A stretch of 64,000 bases of DNA from Ktedonobacteria bacterium brp13 (GCA_015099395.1 AP024096.1:2976001-3040000); one strand, 5' to 3'. Shown: positions 43,301 through 53,085, counted from the stretch's first letter. The notes: a model not told the origin generated them from the sequence alone. Program-made: numbers and translations.

Positions 43301-45346
43301 AATTTGTTGGTAGAGGGCGGTCGCCAATACACTGACCGGCGCATCCTGACCTGTCAGGAAACGATAGATCAACGTATTCGTACTGCGTGCGCCACAGTGA
43401 ATGCAGCGACGCGGCTCCTCTCCCCGGCGCACTAGCATCGTATGCAACGCAATCAGAGTTTCATCGCAGGAACAGGCAGCCTCACCATCAGGAATCAAAC
43501 GGCCACAGGCAAGACAGAGACGCATCGCCAGACCACCATCGTCATCCTGTTCATCACCGATAACAACTACCTCGTCTTCATCATTAGAACCAACTTCTGC
43601 CTGGAGTAAGAAATAGGTCGGATGCGATAATTTCTCTTGCTCGCCATCAGTCAATGGACGTAAATATGCTGGTGTCTGTGCGCTGGGAGCCCCATGCGCT
43701 GTATGACTCGTATCAATATCCCCGACCACATAACTTGCGCCACAACGAATACAGTTGGCCAACTCAACTACAAATCCCTGGCATTCAGGACAACGTTCGT
43801 GTCGTTTCAAATAGACACGCGGGTGTTGATCCTTATGCCTATGACTATTCAGGCAAACAAACACCCCTTCCAATGCACGCGCAAAAGCATGATAACGAGC
43901 AGGCAAAAGTGATAGGCTTGCCGCAGTTGAGCGAGCCCTGACAGCTAGATCAACCAGGGTCACTAACAGGTTATCCGCATCTGGATCATCTGGAAAAATG
44001 ACATGCGAGACCGTCATTAAAAAATATGGCTGAACCCCCAGGAGATCATGCAGACGATGGACACGCTCATCACCTTGCAAGACACTATGCAGAAATACGT
44101 CACACAGTTGCACGAGAGCCTCACGATGTGACGTTATTTTCTCACGCAGAGATGTATGAAGAAAAAGGGCTTTTCTCCGAGCTTGTGAGACAATCTGTTC
44201 CGGTAGAAACGGAATGACCGCCTGACAGAGCATCTCAATCCCTTCCGTTACAGCATATTCTCCTTCCAGGAGGGTATGCACTGCACGCGAAAGTTGACGA
44301 TAGAATTCTGCCTGGCCCTCGCCCCAGACCTGACCTAAAGCGGCTGTCGGTACACACGTGGCTGCAACTACATCATGCTGTTCCCACTCAAACGGCTCGC
44401 CAAATAAGTTCGCGGCAAAGGTGGTAGCAGCTGGAAAATCTTCGTGCCCACGTCCGAGTGTCGCGCTGGTCGCAATACAGTGTAAACGCCCTGGCTCATT
44501 CTCAACAACACGATCTTTCAAACGACGTAACAACATTGCCAGTTCGATGCCGCTAGCACCATCATAGACATGGGCCTCATCCAGAACCAGAAAGCGCCAA
44601 TGATTACCGGTAGGACCATCAAATAACTCACAATCCTCTGGTCGCAACAACAGATATTCCAGCATGGCATAATTGGTCAATAAAATATGTGGCGGTCTGG
44701 CACGCATCTGTCGACGACTGATCAATTCATTCGGCAAAAGTTCCTCATGCGGATTCTGCTCATAGAAACGCTGTTGGGCAAGACTATCCTCCATCTCCGT
44801 CTCGCCAGTATAGCGACCAAAAGTGATAGAAGTATACCCTGCTAAAATATGCCGAAGGCGTTTTAACTGATCATTCGCGAGTGCATTCATAGGATAGAGC
44901 AGTAATGCTCTCACACCAGGCTGTGCCAGGGTCCCAGCTTCTTCTTCCTGCAACAGATGCTGTAAAATTGGCAACAGAAAGGATTCAGTCTTACCAGAGC
45001 CAGTACCAGTCGCTACAATGACATTGCGTTGCCGTTCCACAACATGCCTGGTCGCCTGCTCCTGATGAAGATAGAGAGGCCGTTCTAATGGCAATGAAGA
45101 AGTGCATAGACGTTGAAAGGAGGGATGTAAGACACCTTCCGAGACCAACTCAGCAATACTCTTCCCTTGTTCAAAAAGAGGAGCCGCTTCCAACATAGGT
45201 CCCTTTACCAATGCATTATCTCGCTCAATCTCTTGCGCAAACCTTGTGCGCAACTCAACATCCTGAAATGGATAAATAGTTTTCAGATAGCGGGTATAGC
45301 TATCTTTAATCGTTTTCATGGTCTTAATTGGATGTAATGTACTCAT
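40391..45346 (-). CDS. DEAD/DEAH-box helicase with C-terminal DUF1998 (MZB) domain
   Basis: A 1651-residue superfamily 2 helicase. Walker A ATGTGSGKT lies at 112-120, LTNYAMLEYLLLRP near 215, the DEAH box (LVLDEAHVYDG) near 254, SATLGRG near 290 and motif VI QRAGRAGRR near 1075. Zinc clusters (CERCHTIAIL ... CPMIGC; CPACSRFW ... CSC) precede the MZB domain ending SHECCGPETSCYECLRNYRN (about 1595-1610). The size and layout resemble the helicases of Druantia and DISARM-like antiphage systems. It is the last gene of the minus operon: ATG 45346 lies 12 bases after the sigma-fusion stop. It is clearly a paralogue of the helicase at 53215. Confidence 0.88.
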   Translation of the reverse strand: MSTLHPIKTMKTIKDSYTRYLKTIYPFQDVELRTRFAQEIERDNALVKGPMLEAAPLFEQGKSIAELVSEGVLHPSFQRLCTSSLPLERPLYLHQEQATRHVVERQRNVIVATGTGSGKTESFLLPILQHLLQEEEAGTLAQPGVRALLLYPMNALANDQLKRLRHILAGYTSITFGRYTGETEMEDSLAQQRFYEQNPHEELLPNELISRRQMRARPPHILLTNYAMLEYLLLRPEDCELFDGPTGNHWRFLVLDEAHVYDGASGIELAMLLRRLKDRVVENEPGRLHCIATSATLGRGHEDFPAATTFAANLFGEPFEWEQHDVVAATCVPTAALGQVWGEGQAEFYRQLSRAVHTLLEGEYAVTEGIEMLCQAVIPFLPEQIVSQARRKALFLHTSLREKITSHREALVQLCDVFLHSVLQGDERVHRLHDLLGVQPYFLMTVSHVIFPDDPDADNLLVTLVDLAVRARSTAASLSLLPARYHAFARALEGVFVCLNSHRHKDQHPRVYLKRHERCPECQGFVVELANCIRCGASYVVGDIDTSHTAHGAPSAQTPAYLRPLTDGEQEKLSHPTYFLLQAEVGSNDEDEVVVIGDEQDDDGGLAMRLCLACGRLIPDGEAACSCDETLIALHTMLVRRGEEPRRCIHCGARSTNTLIYRFLTGQDAPVSVLATALYQQIPPSPDEETADLPGQGRKLLVFSDSRQDAAFFAPYLERTYNQVLHRRLILQTLREDSDGQQGFLRLQDVIPRLQQQADRAGFFTAAQSYDERRRTVSIWLMQELMALDRRLSLEGQGLLQFRLVRPRRWQPPRVLQIAPWNLSSEECWTLLTLLLDTLRQQGVTTYPEYLQANDEAFAPRNREFFVRRDQSDSKIGILSWAPTRGRNRRLDLLERLLQACAPTLPEAERRSIAREALMGIWHQLTEPGSQWCDHLVSQVLPKQGIVYRLNDKFWEMIPLAENAAYHCERCHTIAILNVANLCPMIGCSGRLRPGVASTDNHYRSLYLNMLPIPLTAHEHTAQWTNDEAGKIQEKFIRGQINVLSCSTTFELGVDVGELQAVLMRNVPPTTANYVQRAGRAGRRTDAAAFTLTFAQRRSHDLTHYNDPQRIVAGRVQPPKISLTNEKIVLRHMQAVLLAAFLRSIYEQEHRLFRNVGQFFEPEGGLVPGTMLLTEYALTYPVAVLAALRRIVPVALQNEVGLDSWSWLQTVNQDGMLDLLEYVDTEIADSLNLYLQYEQEAIKQRNYSQAQHYQRVMQTIRGRSLLGFLASRNLLPKYGFPTDVVELKTDHLSTIVASKIQLQRDLRIALSEYAPGAEVVAAKHIWTSGGLYKQPKRAWPTYHYTICPACSRFWRAEGEIAKICSCGGPLRNNKTFLIPEFGFVASPKKARLSGEARPLRLFSSRVYFAEYEPRNHVSASPEFELVESLSNTDIQVSRYHSHFGKMALVNSGPQGRGFRICQQCGFAEVAPEQIIPGTLRRRTKTRPEGHINPRTSASCNGFIETHHLGHEFMTDVVELRLTGTLSHSAPVKLWRSLIYALLEGAAQALSIRRDDIDGTLYYYGLNQPPALVLFDNVPGGAGHVRRIADEIALVFATAYACVSHECCGPETSCYECLRNYRNQMYHKELQRGLPQEFLAQVPGVTNIDAGR

Positions 45347-45358
45347 CTACGACCTCTT

Positions 45359-48300
45359 TTATATGTCAGGATTTTTGAAGAAATCAATCAGAGATTGGCG
45401 GTTCTGAGGCCGACCCAGCTTTCTAAGTGCTCTGCTTTCAATCTGTCGAACACGCTCACGCGTCACCCCTATGAGACTTCCAATCATTTCAAGAGTATGT
45501 CCTTTATCGTCTTCCCAGCCTATACGTAGTTGTAATACTTGTCTTTCACGCTCCGTAAGTTGAAGAAAAATTTCTTCAACTTTCTCGCGCAATTCAGTTT
45601 GCCCCATCATGTCTTGCGGATCAGACTCTTCGCGTTCAATCCTATCAGCTAACGTTTGTCCATCATCTTCATCGGGATTCAAAGGAGTATCCAGCGAAAC
45701 AACCTGCTGCCGCTGAGCATAGCCACGTAGTTCCTGAATTTTTTGCAGAGGTACATTCAGTTCTTGGGCTAGCTCTTCATCTATCGGTTGTCGCCCTTCT
45801 CGCAGCAAAATTTCTTTCTCAACACGTCGAAAGCGAGATAACAATTCATACATGTGTACAGGTATACGAATAAGGCCAGAACGATCGGCAATTGCTCGCG
45901 TAATGGATTGGCGAATCCACCACGTGGCATAGGTAGAGAACTTGTAGCCACGTGAGCCATCAAAACGCTCAACAGCACGCATCAAACCAATACTCCCTTC
46001 CTGTGCAAGGTCTAATAATTCCATACCACCCCGACCCATATATTTCTTCGCGATATTTACTACCAGGCGTAAATTAGCCTCAATAAGGCGACGACGTGCG
46101 ACTTCCCCTTTTTCTACGCGATCCTCAAGCATGGCAATACGAACCATCTGTTTTGTTCCTTGCAAGCGCTTCAACTCTTTCCCGGCCTGCGCTCCATCCT
46201 GCTTCTGTTTTGCGAAATGCACTTCTTGCTCAGTTTTTAAAAGTGGATAGGCACTGATTTCCCGAAGATAGAGTTTGGTGCTATCCAGGGCGTTTTCCGC
46301 GTTGATCAACCATTCCGGTAATTCAGCATATAAATCCTCAATATTACCAATCTTCAGACCATTTAGATCATCCAGAACGGTAATGCCCGCACCTTGCAAA
46401 CGGGCAAATATTTCTGCCCGTGTGTGTATATTTCGTCTCAGACCTGGAGCAATCTCGATCAATTCAACCAAACTCAACGAGCTGTCAATCTGGATTTGCT
46501 CCAGCAAGCGACCAAGCGTAGGGGATAGGATATAGAACCACTCCTTTAACCTATCCTTCGTTTCGGCAGGGTGATACGCTATATGCTGCCACATGAGAAT
46601 GAGCAGTTCGATAGCATCCTGTAGCAAGATTTTCTTAAAGAGCATCCACACTTCACTCTGAAACCATTCTTCTCCCTGCTCTGCCTCAGCATATTCAGAT
46701 TCAACCAGGAATGCTTCAAACACTAAGCGAAGATCTTCTCGTTTAGGGTTACTCCTGCCCATGGACTGCAATAGTTGTATGCGCTGCTGAGGATTTTTTA
46801 TAGCCAGAAAGTTCTCTAGAGATTTAGCTAAGCCAGTAGGAAGAGCTGCATGATACCGTCGAAATAGTCGGGGAGTTCCTATCTGTACGTCAAGCATACT
46901 TGTACTCTGAAACAGTGGCCATGCACGGGTTTCATTGGACCAGGGATCAATGACGGCAATTTCAACGCAATAGACTCCAGGAGGAAGTTCCTGAGAGGAA
47001 ATATCCAACTCGAATTTCTTATCTATGTCATTGGGAATAGAGAACTTCAGTGCAGGTGACCAGGGACGCCAAAGAGACCAGAGTAAAAGATGACGGTTCG
47101 TGATAATAGACCGCCCGTTCGTCCAGGTCGCTTGCAGGTGCCATTGATTACGAACCAGGCTAGCTACCACATCCAGATCAGACACCTCAAAGGATTGAGA
47201 GAAGCGCAATACCGGAAAGGAGAGAGGCAGATGGTGTGCATTATTACCATCGCTATCAGCGATAAATTTGACGTGTACAAAACCTTCGTGACTGGCGCGC
47301 ATACTATCAATAGCTTCTGCGAGATTAAAGATGAGCCGATTGCTCTTTTTACCACGTGAGATAAGCATTTGTGGGGCAGCATCTGTATCATAATAGACAG
47401 CAAGTTCACCGGTTAGTGTACTATGATATCCTTCAGCTGGATCAAGTGAGATAAGTAAGCGTGGAGACTCAGCCTGCTCTAGCCAGGCCAGGGGCAATGT
47501 TACTGCTTCTTTATGCCAGATGGTTTGAGGCGATACCGACATTGGGCCATCAATTATGGTCCAATGTACTACAGGAAGAGCAATCAGACAGGATACCCGT
47601 GAAGCAAGCGCAGTTTTATATTTCGATTGCAGCCGAATCCCTGCCTGGGTCTGGCTCGAAGGAACTTCAAGATGAAACGTTCCCGGCTTGCTCGTATAGA
47701 GACTCACCCCACTATCACTACTTGTAATGTCGATATCTTCCCGCGTTTGCAGCGTTATTTTGGGTGCGGCTAACATGCCTTGCTCATCAACATACCGTAT
47801 GTGATCACTGTCTCGCACTTGAATCGTGAGTTGCGGCACAATGGTAAAAGCCAATATGCAATCGCGTCCTAATGGACCCCGGAGTGCAACCTCGAAACGG
47901 CCAAAGGCATTGGAGCCAAGATACGTTGAAGAGGCAAGCGGCACGCGTAACACTTGCTGATCAATACGATACTCCGACAACGGAACAGAACGGCAAAGAA
48001 TCTGTTCTCCCTCTCGAATAGTGATACGCCAGCGTTGTGCCTCAATCGTTGCATCACGTTGAGGAGGGAGAGGAATGCAAATCTCAAGGGCACCGGAATA
48101 TATTTCTGGCATACCAGCAGTACGCAATACACCTGCAACGAGATGTCCCTCCAAATACGGTTGAAATTTGCTCAGATCAGGCTCAACAGAAAAAGTAGAA
48201 GTACCAACGCTAAGCTCTGTGGCGGTACTCAGGTCCCAATCTTCCAGACGATAATCAGACCAGTCATCCTGCAATTGGGGGAAAACCTCACGCTTAATCC

Positions 48301-49432
48301 CCTGGGTCACCTTGAGTGATTGCTGAGATGGATACAATAGCCACAATCGCTTTGCGGGTATAATTTGCCTATAAAACTGGAGCAGACAACCGGTCTCAGG
48401 ATCGAAGAATAACAATGGGCTTTTCTCAGCGATGCCAGCGAATTTCCAGGTATGAATGGCACTTGCATCGATGGAGAGGGTGACGTCATACGCTACCGCT
48501 GGCTCTGCAATCTCCAATTGGCAGATATCAGTAACATAATGATCATGTTCCCAGTTCAAGCGGCATGGAACCACAATCTTTTCCTCATTGAAGGCAATGG
48601 TCCAGGATACATCAGACTGATGAGAGGTTGTGGAGGGGAAAATTTGGGTGGGAAGTTCTACATACAGCCCTTCCCAGGGATCAATAACAAAAAGTGGCCG
48701 GGCTAAACGATAACGAGATGTCGTCGCAGTCTTCTTATGCGTTTCCGCCCATTGGCGATACGACGCAACAATACGTAACGGCAAGCCAACTTCCTCGACA
48801 TCAGGAATTACTTCATGTTCCGCATAATAACGAGCCATATCCAGACAGCGAGAGACAAAGTCAACGGCAATCTTTCCTCCCAACTGCAAAAAATATACAA
48901 TCGGCTTACCAATATTTGCGCCATGAGAGTGCTCTAACCAGAAAGCAATGATATCCTTCGCCTCAAGCCCGGCGTATTCGGTACGTGTCAGGGCAGGCGT
49001 TAAGAAATATTCAAAGAAGTCATTCAGGGAATAGTCTGGAATCCCCCCATGCAAGAGAATACTGCCCACATATTTGCGGCCAGTATCGTTCAGCATTGCT
49101 AAACCATGTTCCTGTACAAATTGGTTAAAAAAGGAGCGCAAGCGAGACTGTGCATGACCACTTTGTATCTGAATGCTTTGTGCAACTCCGGTCCAATAAT
49201 TTCCATCATGATAGTCGGAAACACCAATCAAGACGAGGCAGAGAGCGAGGCTCGTAGGATAACGGGTTGTCAAAATATCCAGAGCTTTTACCTGGTCAAA
49301 CTGTTGAATATACTGTGCAATTTCCGTTTCAAGTTCTTTTACCTGATCTTCTGAGATGTCAAGTTCACCCAGAAGTTCAATATACTTGATCCGCTCAAGA
49401 AGATTCTTCTCCAATGAATTTAGTGATGGCAT
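45359..49432 (-). CDS. Giant protein: about 1040-residue unknown domain fused to a complete primary-type sigma-70
   Basis: The 1357-residue protein ends in a full group-1-like sigma factor (about 1049-1357). Region 1.2 is LYLREISAYPLLKTEQEV; region 2 is ANLRLVVNIAKKYMGRGGM through GYKFSTYATWWIRQSI; region 3 surrounds RIPVHMYELLSRFRR; region 4 is ILQLTERERQVLQLR-like with GVTRERVRQIE. The core-binding and -10-recognition residues look intact. Before it is a small helix-hairpin-helix-like stretch (about 1000-1045). The first about 1000 residues are helical (1-200), then beta-rich (240-850) with Ig-like character, then helical; I recognise no known family. AAGGAG precedes ATG 49432. The helicase gene follows after 12 bases. 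Confidence 0.85.
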   Translation of the reverse strand: MPSLNSLEKNLLERIKYIELLGELDISEDQVKELETEIAQYIQQFDQVKALDILTTRYPTSLALCLVLIGVSDYHDGNYWTGVAQSIQIQSGHAQSRLRSFFNQFVQEHGLAMLNDTGRKYVGSILLHGGIPDYSLNDFFEYFLTPALTRTEYAGLEAKDIIAFWLEHSHGANIGKPIVYFLQLGGKIAVDFVSRCLDMARYYAEHEVIPDVEEVGLPLRIVASYRQWAETHKKTATTSRYRLARPLFVIDPWEGLYVELPTQIFPSTTSHQSDVSWTIAFNEEKIVVPCRLNWEHDHYVTDICQLEIAEPAVAYDVTLSIDASAIHTWKFAGIAEKSPLLFFDPETGCLLQFYRQIIPAKRLWLLYPSQQSLKVTQGIKREVFPQLQDDWSDYRLEDWDLSTATELSVGTSTFSVEPDLSKFQPYLEGHLVAGVLRTAGMPEIYSGALEICIPLPPQRDATIEAQRWRITIREGEQILCRSVPLSEYRIDQQVLRVPLASSTYLGSNAFGRFEVALRGPLGRDCILAFTIVPQLTIQVRDSDHIRYVDEQGMLAAPKITLQTREDIDITSSDSGVSLYTSKPGTFHLEVPSSQTQAGIRLQSKYKTALASRVSCLIALPVVHWTIIDGPMSVSPQTIWHKEAVTLPLAWLEQAESPRLLISLDPAEGYHSTLTGELAVYYDTDAAPQMLISRGKKSNRLIFNLAEAIDSMRASHEGFVHVKFIADSDGNNAHHLPLSFPVLRFSQSFEVSDLDVVASLVRNQWHLQATWTNGRSIITNRHLLLWSLWRPWSPALKFSIPNDIDKKFELDISSQELPPGVYCVEIAVIDPWSNETRAWPLFQSTSMLDVQIGTPRLFRRYHAALPTGLAKSLENFLAIKNPQQRIQLLQSMGRSNPKREDLRLVFEAFLVESEYAEAEQGEEWFQSEVWMLFKKILLQDAIELLILMWQHIAYHPAETKDRLKEWFYILSPTLGRLLEQIQIDSSLSLVELIEIAPGLRRNIHTRAEIFARLQGAGITVLDDLNGLKIGNIEDLYAELPEWLINAENALDSTKLYLREISAYPLLKTEQEVHFAKQKQDGAQAGKELKRLQGTKQMVRIAMLEDRVEKGEVARRRLIEANLRLVVNIAKKYMGRGGMELLDLAQEGSIGLMRAVERFDGSRGYKFSTYATWWIRQSITRAIADRSGLIRIPVHMYELLSRFRRVEKEILLREGRQPIDEELAQELNVPLQKIQELRGYAQRQQVVSLDTPLNPDEDDGQTLADRIEREESDPQDMMGQTELREKVEEIFLQLTERERQVLQLRIGWEDDKGHTLEMIGSLIGVTRERVRQIESRALRKLGRPQNRQSLIDFFKNPDI

Positions 49433-49640
49433 AAAGATAACGACTCCTTACATCAGAGTTTATATTGATAGATAATAATATAGTGAATATAATCAAATGC
49501 CTGGGAGGCGGTTATGTTTCCAGGAAAAGGAAGCCCAGGAAAGAGAAAGTAAAGGGTAAAAATAGACATATGCAAACAATGCATTATTATCATAAGATTC
49601 CATCTTTCTACTGTCTTCATTGATGATAAAATAGATAGAG

Positions 49641-51377
49641 TTAAGTAATATCTGCACTATTGAGAATAGCGCGAAGCTTCTGCCGAACTTCCTGCTGGTG
49701 GTCGAGCGACATGTTTGGCCTCAGTGGAATACCACCTATTTTGCCGTTGGCTTCTTCGTAGACACGATTCCCTGGATACAGTACATACGCTGATGAGACA
49801 ATGCTGCGTGGCTTAAAACGTTTACTCATGGGATCGTAGCGTTGGTACTGAATGTTGGCTGCATAGTTACTCATTTTATCGGTGTCTTCGGCAAGCGGAT
49901 AAAAGTAGCCTTTCTCTTCCTTATCGCGTCTGTATTTAGCATCAAAGATGCAGACAGCCAGAGGCTTGTTGTTCTGGTACACTTCGATGGACATATCTGG
50001 CGTCTGAGGTAATGTCCTACCGTTTGTGGTAACCAGCGCTTCAGCATGGGTCACATTATGGTTTGGATATTTGGGTTCGTAGATGATCTTTACACGCTTG
50101 TCATCTTTAGCCAGGATGATACTGGCAGTGTTTTTGCGCACCTGGAATTGAAAACTGCCTTTATCGATTTCATAGAAAAGCTGCTGTGAAATCCCTTCAT
50201 AGCCATGCTGCTTGAGTTCATCAATAACGATCCTGGTGGTTTCAAAGACACTCCACATTTCATAGAGTTCAGACATCTTGCGTAAACTCAGTTCTGTGAT
50301 GTACGTCTGGGTATTCAAGCTGATCTGGAGCCGCTGCTGAAATTGTAAGTAGAGTTTATAAAAGCGGCTATAGTGGGGATGCTTAAGCAACACCTGCGTC
50401 GCGTTGTTGCCGGAAACTTCTCCACGTACAGAGCGCAAAAAAACTTCGTTACTCCAGCGTAAGCAGCGTTGTTTCATGGTCTGACAATGTTCGATGACAC
50501 GTTGCAAAGCTACAATCTGTTCCTGCTCCTCGTCATCCTTAAAATGGTTTTTTTGCATATATGCCAGCGTTATTTTACGTTGCCCAATCTCACTGCGTGC
50601 CCGGTCCTGGATCGCGGTGAGTTTAGTGATGAGTTGCTTTTTCAGAAATTGCTTCAGCAAGCGGTTTTCATAGACATCATAAGAAAGCACGGTTTGTGGA
50701 ACCTGCCATTTGACAGGTAACGTCAGGGTCTGTACCTGATTGCCAACGCGTCTGGGAATGTGAATCACTTCGCCACCAATGGCCTGACTATCGCCGTTGA
50801 ATTGCCAGACATCTGACCACTCACGCTGCTCTGTTTGAGCGCTCAGAACACGATACGGGTCTCGGCGTAATGCACTGAGCACATCACTCATTTTGTCGAT
50901 AATTACCCGTACGTGGCGATACTCTTGCAAAGGTGAACTATCCTGCAATCTCTTGACGACCTCTACGCGTTCACTGATCGATGATACCAGATTGAAAAGC
51001 AGGTCGGCGGCAATATTGCTCAAATCGTCCTGCATGTTTTGATACAACTTCTGGGTGAAATACTGCGGCACAACACGCACTTTAGTGATTTGATCAGGAT
51101 AGCCTGAACCAGGTGCATGGATACGCAATTCATACAGACCAGCATAGGTAACTGGTCTCCATTCCCAAAATCCATAGTCATGAGTATACAGCGGCTTCTG
51201 ATCAATAAAGATTTCTACCGGGCGAGGAGTGTGCGCAGTAGTACGAAAATAGTTCTTTTTGTATTCTTCCGCCTCTACCTCAAGGTTTTCTGCACCTTCT
51301 TGAAGGCTGATTGGTTTGTTGTTTAGTGTGAGCCAGGCATGTGTGCCAGCATCAACGCCAGAAACTGGTATAGCCAT
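49641..51377 (-). CDS. DUF2357-family McrC-like nuclease
   Basis: The 578-residue partner of the AAA protein encoded just upstream. An N-terminal Ig-like beta domain (about 1-105) precedes a helical DUF2357 core (about 110-400). The C-terminus is a PD-(D/E)xK-type nuclease: TPDMSIEVY (about 460) and CIFDAKYRR (about 478), supplying D and DxK residues. In McrBC-like systems this subunit cleaves DNA when activated by the NTP-driven ring. Its start overlaps the AAA gene by 26 bases, so the two are co-translated. A 208-base gap without recognisable genes separates it from the sigma-fusion gene. Confidence 0.85.
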   Translation of the reverse strand: MAIPVSGVDAGTHAWLTLNNKPISLQEGAENLEVEAEEYKKNYFRTTAHTPRPVEIFIDQKPLYTHDYGFWEWRPVTYAGLYELRIHAPGSGYPDQITKVRVVPQYFTQKLYQNMQDDLSNIAADLLFNLVSSISERVEVVKRLQDSSPLQEYRHVRVIIDKMSDVLSALRRDPYRVLSAQTEQREWSDVWQFNGDSQAIGGEVIHIPRRVGNQVQTLTLPVKWQVPQTVLSYDVYENRLLKQFLKKQLITKLTAIQDRARSEIGQRKITLAYMQKNHFKDDEEQEQIVALQRVIEHCQTMKQRCLRWSNEVFLRSVRGEVSGNNATQVLLKHPHYSRFYKLYLQFQQRLQISLNTQTYITELSLRKMSELYEMWSVFETTRIVIDELKQHGYEGISQQLFYEIDKGSFQFQVRKNTASIILAKDDKRVKIIYEPKYPNHNVTHAEALVTTNGRTLPQTPDMSIEVYQNNKPLAVCIFDAKYRRDKEEKGYFYPLAEDTDKMSNYAANIQYQRYDPMSKRFKPRSIVSSAYVLYPGNRVYEEANGKIGGIPLRPNMSLDHQQEVRQKLRAILNSADIT

Positions 51378-52998
51378 CGCGTTTCAACCTGCTTTTCATT
51401 TCTTGCAGCCGCTTCTCAGTATGAGCAAGCTTGTTCTTTCTACTAAAGGTAATCAGGTCACCAAGCATCCCTTCAATGGCTTCTGTACCGCGAATACGTG
51501 GGAGGATACGCTGCTTACATTGCAGATCGAAGGCGACATCGGTACGAAGCAATCCCCGACTATTGGCAAGATACAGTTCTATTTCGTGGACGACCCGGTA
51601 ACCAAGACCCATATCAGCTTGCTTCAGAATAGTGTTGATCTCGATAATCTGGGCGTGACGGCTATTGTCTGCTTCAGTGGAACGATAGCTCTGCCAGGCG
51701 CGGTTAGAAATGGGCAATGCTTCTTTCGGATTTCCTGGCTTCGGAATATTTTCTAGATCTACATTAAAGAATTCAATGGTATTCGCGCGATCAATAACTT
51801 TATCACTGATAGGTTGGGTGGTTTCATCAACATTGATGGTGCCGGTGAAAATCAGGTTGTCAGTCAGGTAGATATCGGCTGAATGTAATGCTGAACGTTT
51901 GCCTGCTCTGCGATATTGCTCTTGTAACTGGGTAAAAGACCGCTCACTCATCAGTGCGATGCGACGATCTTTTGGACGATCCCCTTCCATAGCGCTGAGA
52001 AACTGTGAGAAGTAATATTCGACATGCGCAAGATTCATCTCATCCAGGCAAAGGCTATAGAGCTTTTTTTGATTGGCATTGGCCGCCAGGATAAACTCAA
52101 CCGCTGACTCGGTCACATAGTCTCCAGTGACAGTATTGAGATGTCCAAGCAGATAGCGATCATCGTTCCAGTTGGGGCGCACAGGTAGGCGCATGAACGT
52201 ACTATCCTGTCCAAGCGCTTCCGCATACAGTTGGGCCAGCTTGGATTTTCCAGTACCGGAGAGGCCCGCCAGGATCACGAAAGGTCGTGTTTTCAGGCAG
52301 ATATGATAATTATAGAGTGTCTCGTCGTCAAAATAATAGCCGCTCTCGCGAATGTAATCTTTGACATAATCCAGCACCTCAGACTCTTCAAAGATCTCCT
52401 CATCCTCATCCTCAACGTGTTCCACGACCTCAATGACGTCCTCTTCTTCATAGACAGCTTCAGGTGAAGAATCAACTGCTTTTGCGTTCCAAAATTCTTG
52501 CATCAGTTGTGCGATGTTATCAAACTGATCGCTAATGGTGTGGAGCGTGTCATTCAGTGTGTCCAGCCCTGGTAGTGAAGGTGGATAGGATAACTGATCA
52601 TTCTGGTCTGGCGCTGCAAATTGATCATCATTGGGCAGGTGAAAAGGATGAATATTCATCAGGCTGGTTAGACCTTTGACCTGCTGGCCGGTGAGTTGTA
52701 TGTAGTTACTCAACATGTGCTCTGGCAATAAAAGACCAAGCGTGGCAAGTGGCACACCATTTTGATAAATGGCGCGGACACTTAAGACCAACGTCCGCAC
52801 TACACGGTTGATACCAATAATGCTGAATTCATAGGGTAAAAGAGCATCATCGGCATACTGAATCAACAAGACACATTCATCAATTTTGAAAGGCAATAGT
52901 ACATCAGCAGGATAATCTATCGTAAGCTTCTCTTCAAGCGGATAGAACTTCTTGATAGTAATGCTTTGATTCTGGATAGGGCAGAGATAATAGTTCAT
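51352..52998 (-). CDS. McrB-like AAA+ NTPase
   Basis: A protein of about 548 residues. The N-terminal 160 residues are of unknown fold and presumably recognise DNA. An acidic linker follows (VVEHVEDEDEEIFEES, about 195-215), then the McrB-type AAA domain: Walker A LAGLSGTGKSKLA (about 243-255), Walker B LCLDEMNLAHVEYYFSQFL (about 314), sensor TGTINVDETTQPISDKVIDR in place of the usual MN-x-x-D, and a closing helical lid. It is the first gene of the operon, just downstream of a strong promoter. I chose ATG 52998, preceded by GAGG, over a GTG 13 codons earlier. Confidence 0.87.
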   Translation of the reverse strand: MNYYLCPIQNQSITIKKFYPLEEKLTIDYPADVLLPFKIDECVLLIQYADDALLPYEFSIIGINRVVRTLVLSVRAIYQNGVPLATLGLLLPEHMLSNYIQLTGQQVKGLTSLMNIHPFHLPNDDQFAAPDQNDQLSYPPSLPGLDTLNDTLHTISDQFDNIAQLMQEFWNAKAVDSSPEAVYEEEDVIEVVEHVEDEDEEIFEESEVLDYVKDYIRESGYYFDDETLYNYHICLKTRPFVILAGLSGTGKSKLAQLYAEALGQDSTFMRLPVRPNWNDDRYLLGHLNTVTGDYVTESAVEFILAANANQKKLYSLCLDEMNLAHVEYYFSQFLSAMEGDRPKDRRIALMSERSFTQLQEQYRRAGKRSALHSADIYLTDNLIFTGTINVDETTQPISDKVIDRANTIEFFNVDLENIPKPGNPKEALPISNRAWQSYRSTEADNSRHAQIIEINTILKQADMGLGYRVVHEIELYLANSRGLLRTDVAFDLQCKQRILPRIRGTEAIEGMLGDLITFSRKNKLAHTEKRLQEMKSRLKRDGYTSFWR

Positions 52999-53055
52999 AG
53001 GGTGCCTCAAATAACATGTTTGTATTGATATATTCACTCTTTTTAGTGTATCCCT

Positions 53056-53085
53056 ATTTTAAGGCCGTGCTTATCCGCATGTCAA
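53056..53085 (-). promoter_or_regulatory. Promoter of the McrB/DUF2357/sigma-fusion/helicase operon
   Basis: On the minus strand TTGACA (plus 53080-53085) and TAAAAT (plus 53056-53061) are separated by 18 bases. The consensus -35 box and the position about 50 bases before the first start codon make this convincing. Confidence 0.7.

Noticed and set aside
40391..45346. Calling this helicase druE outright
   Set aside because: Size and DUF1998 fit Druantia DruE, but no other Druantia genes are present; a generic helicase/DUF1998 call is safer.
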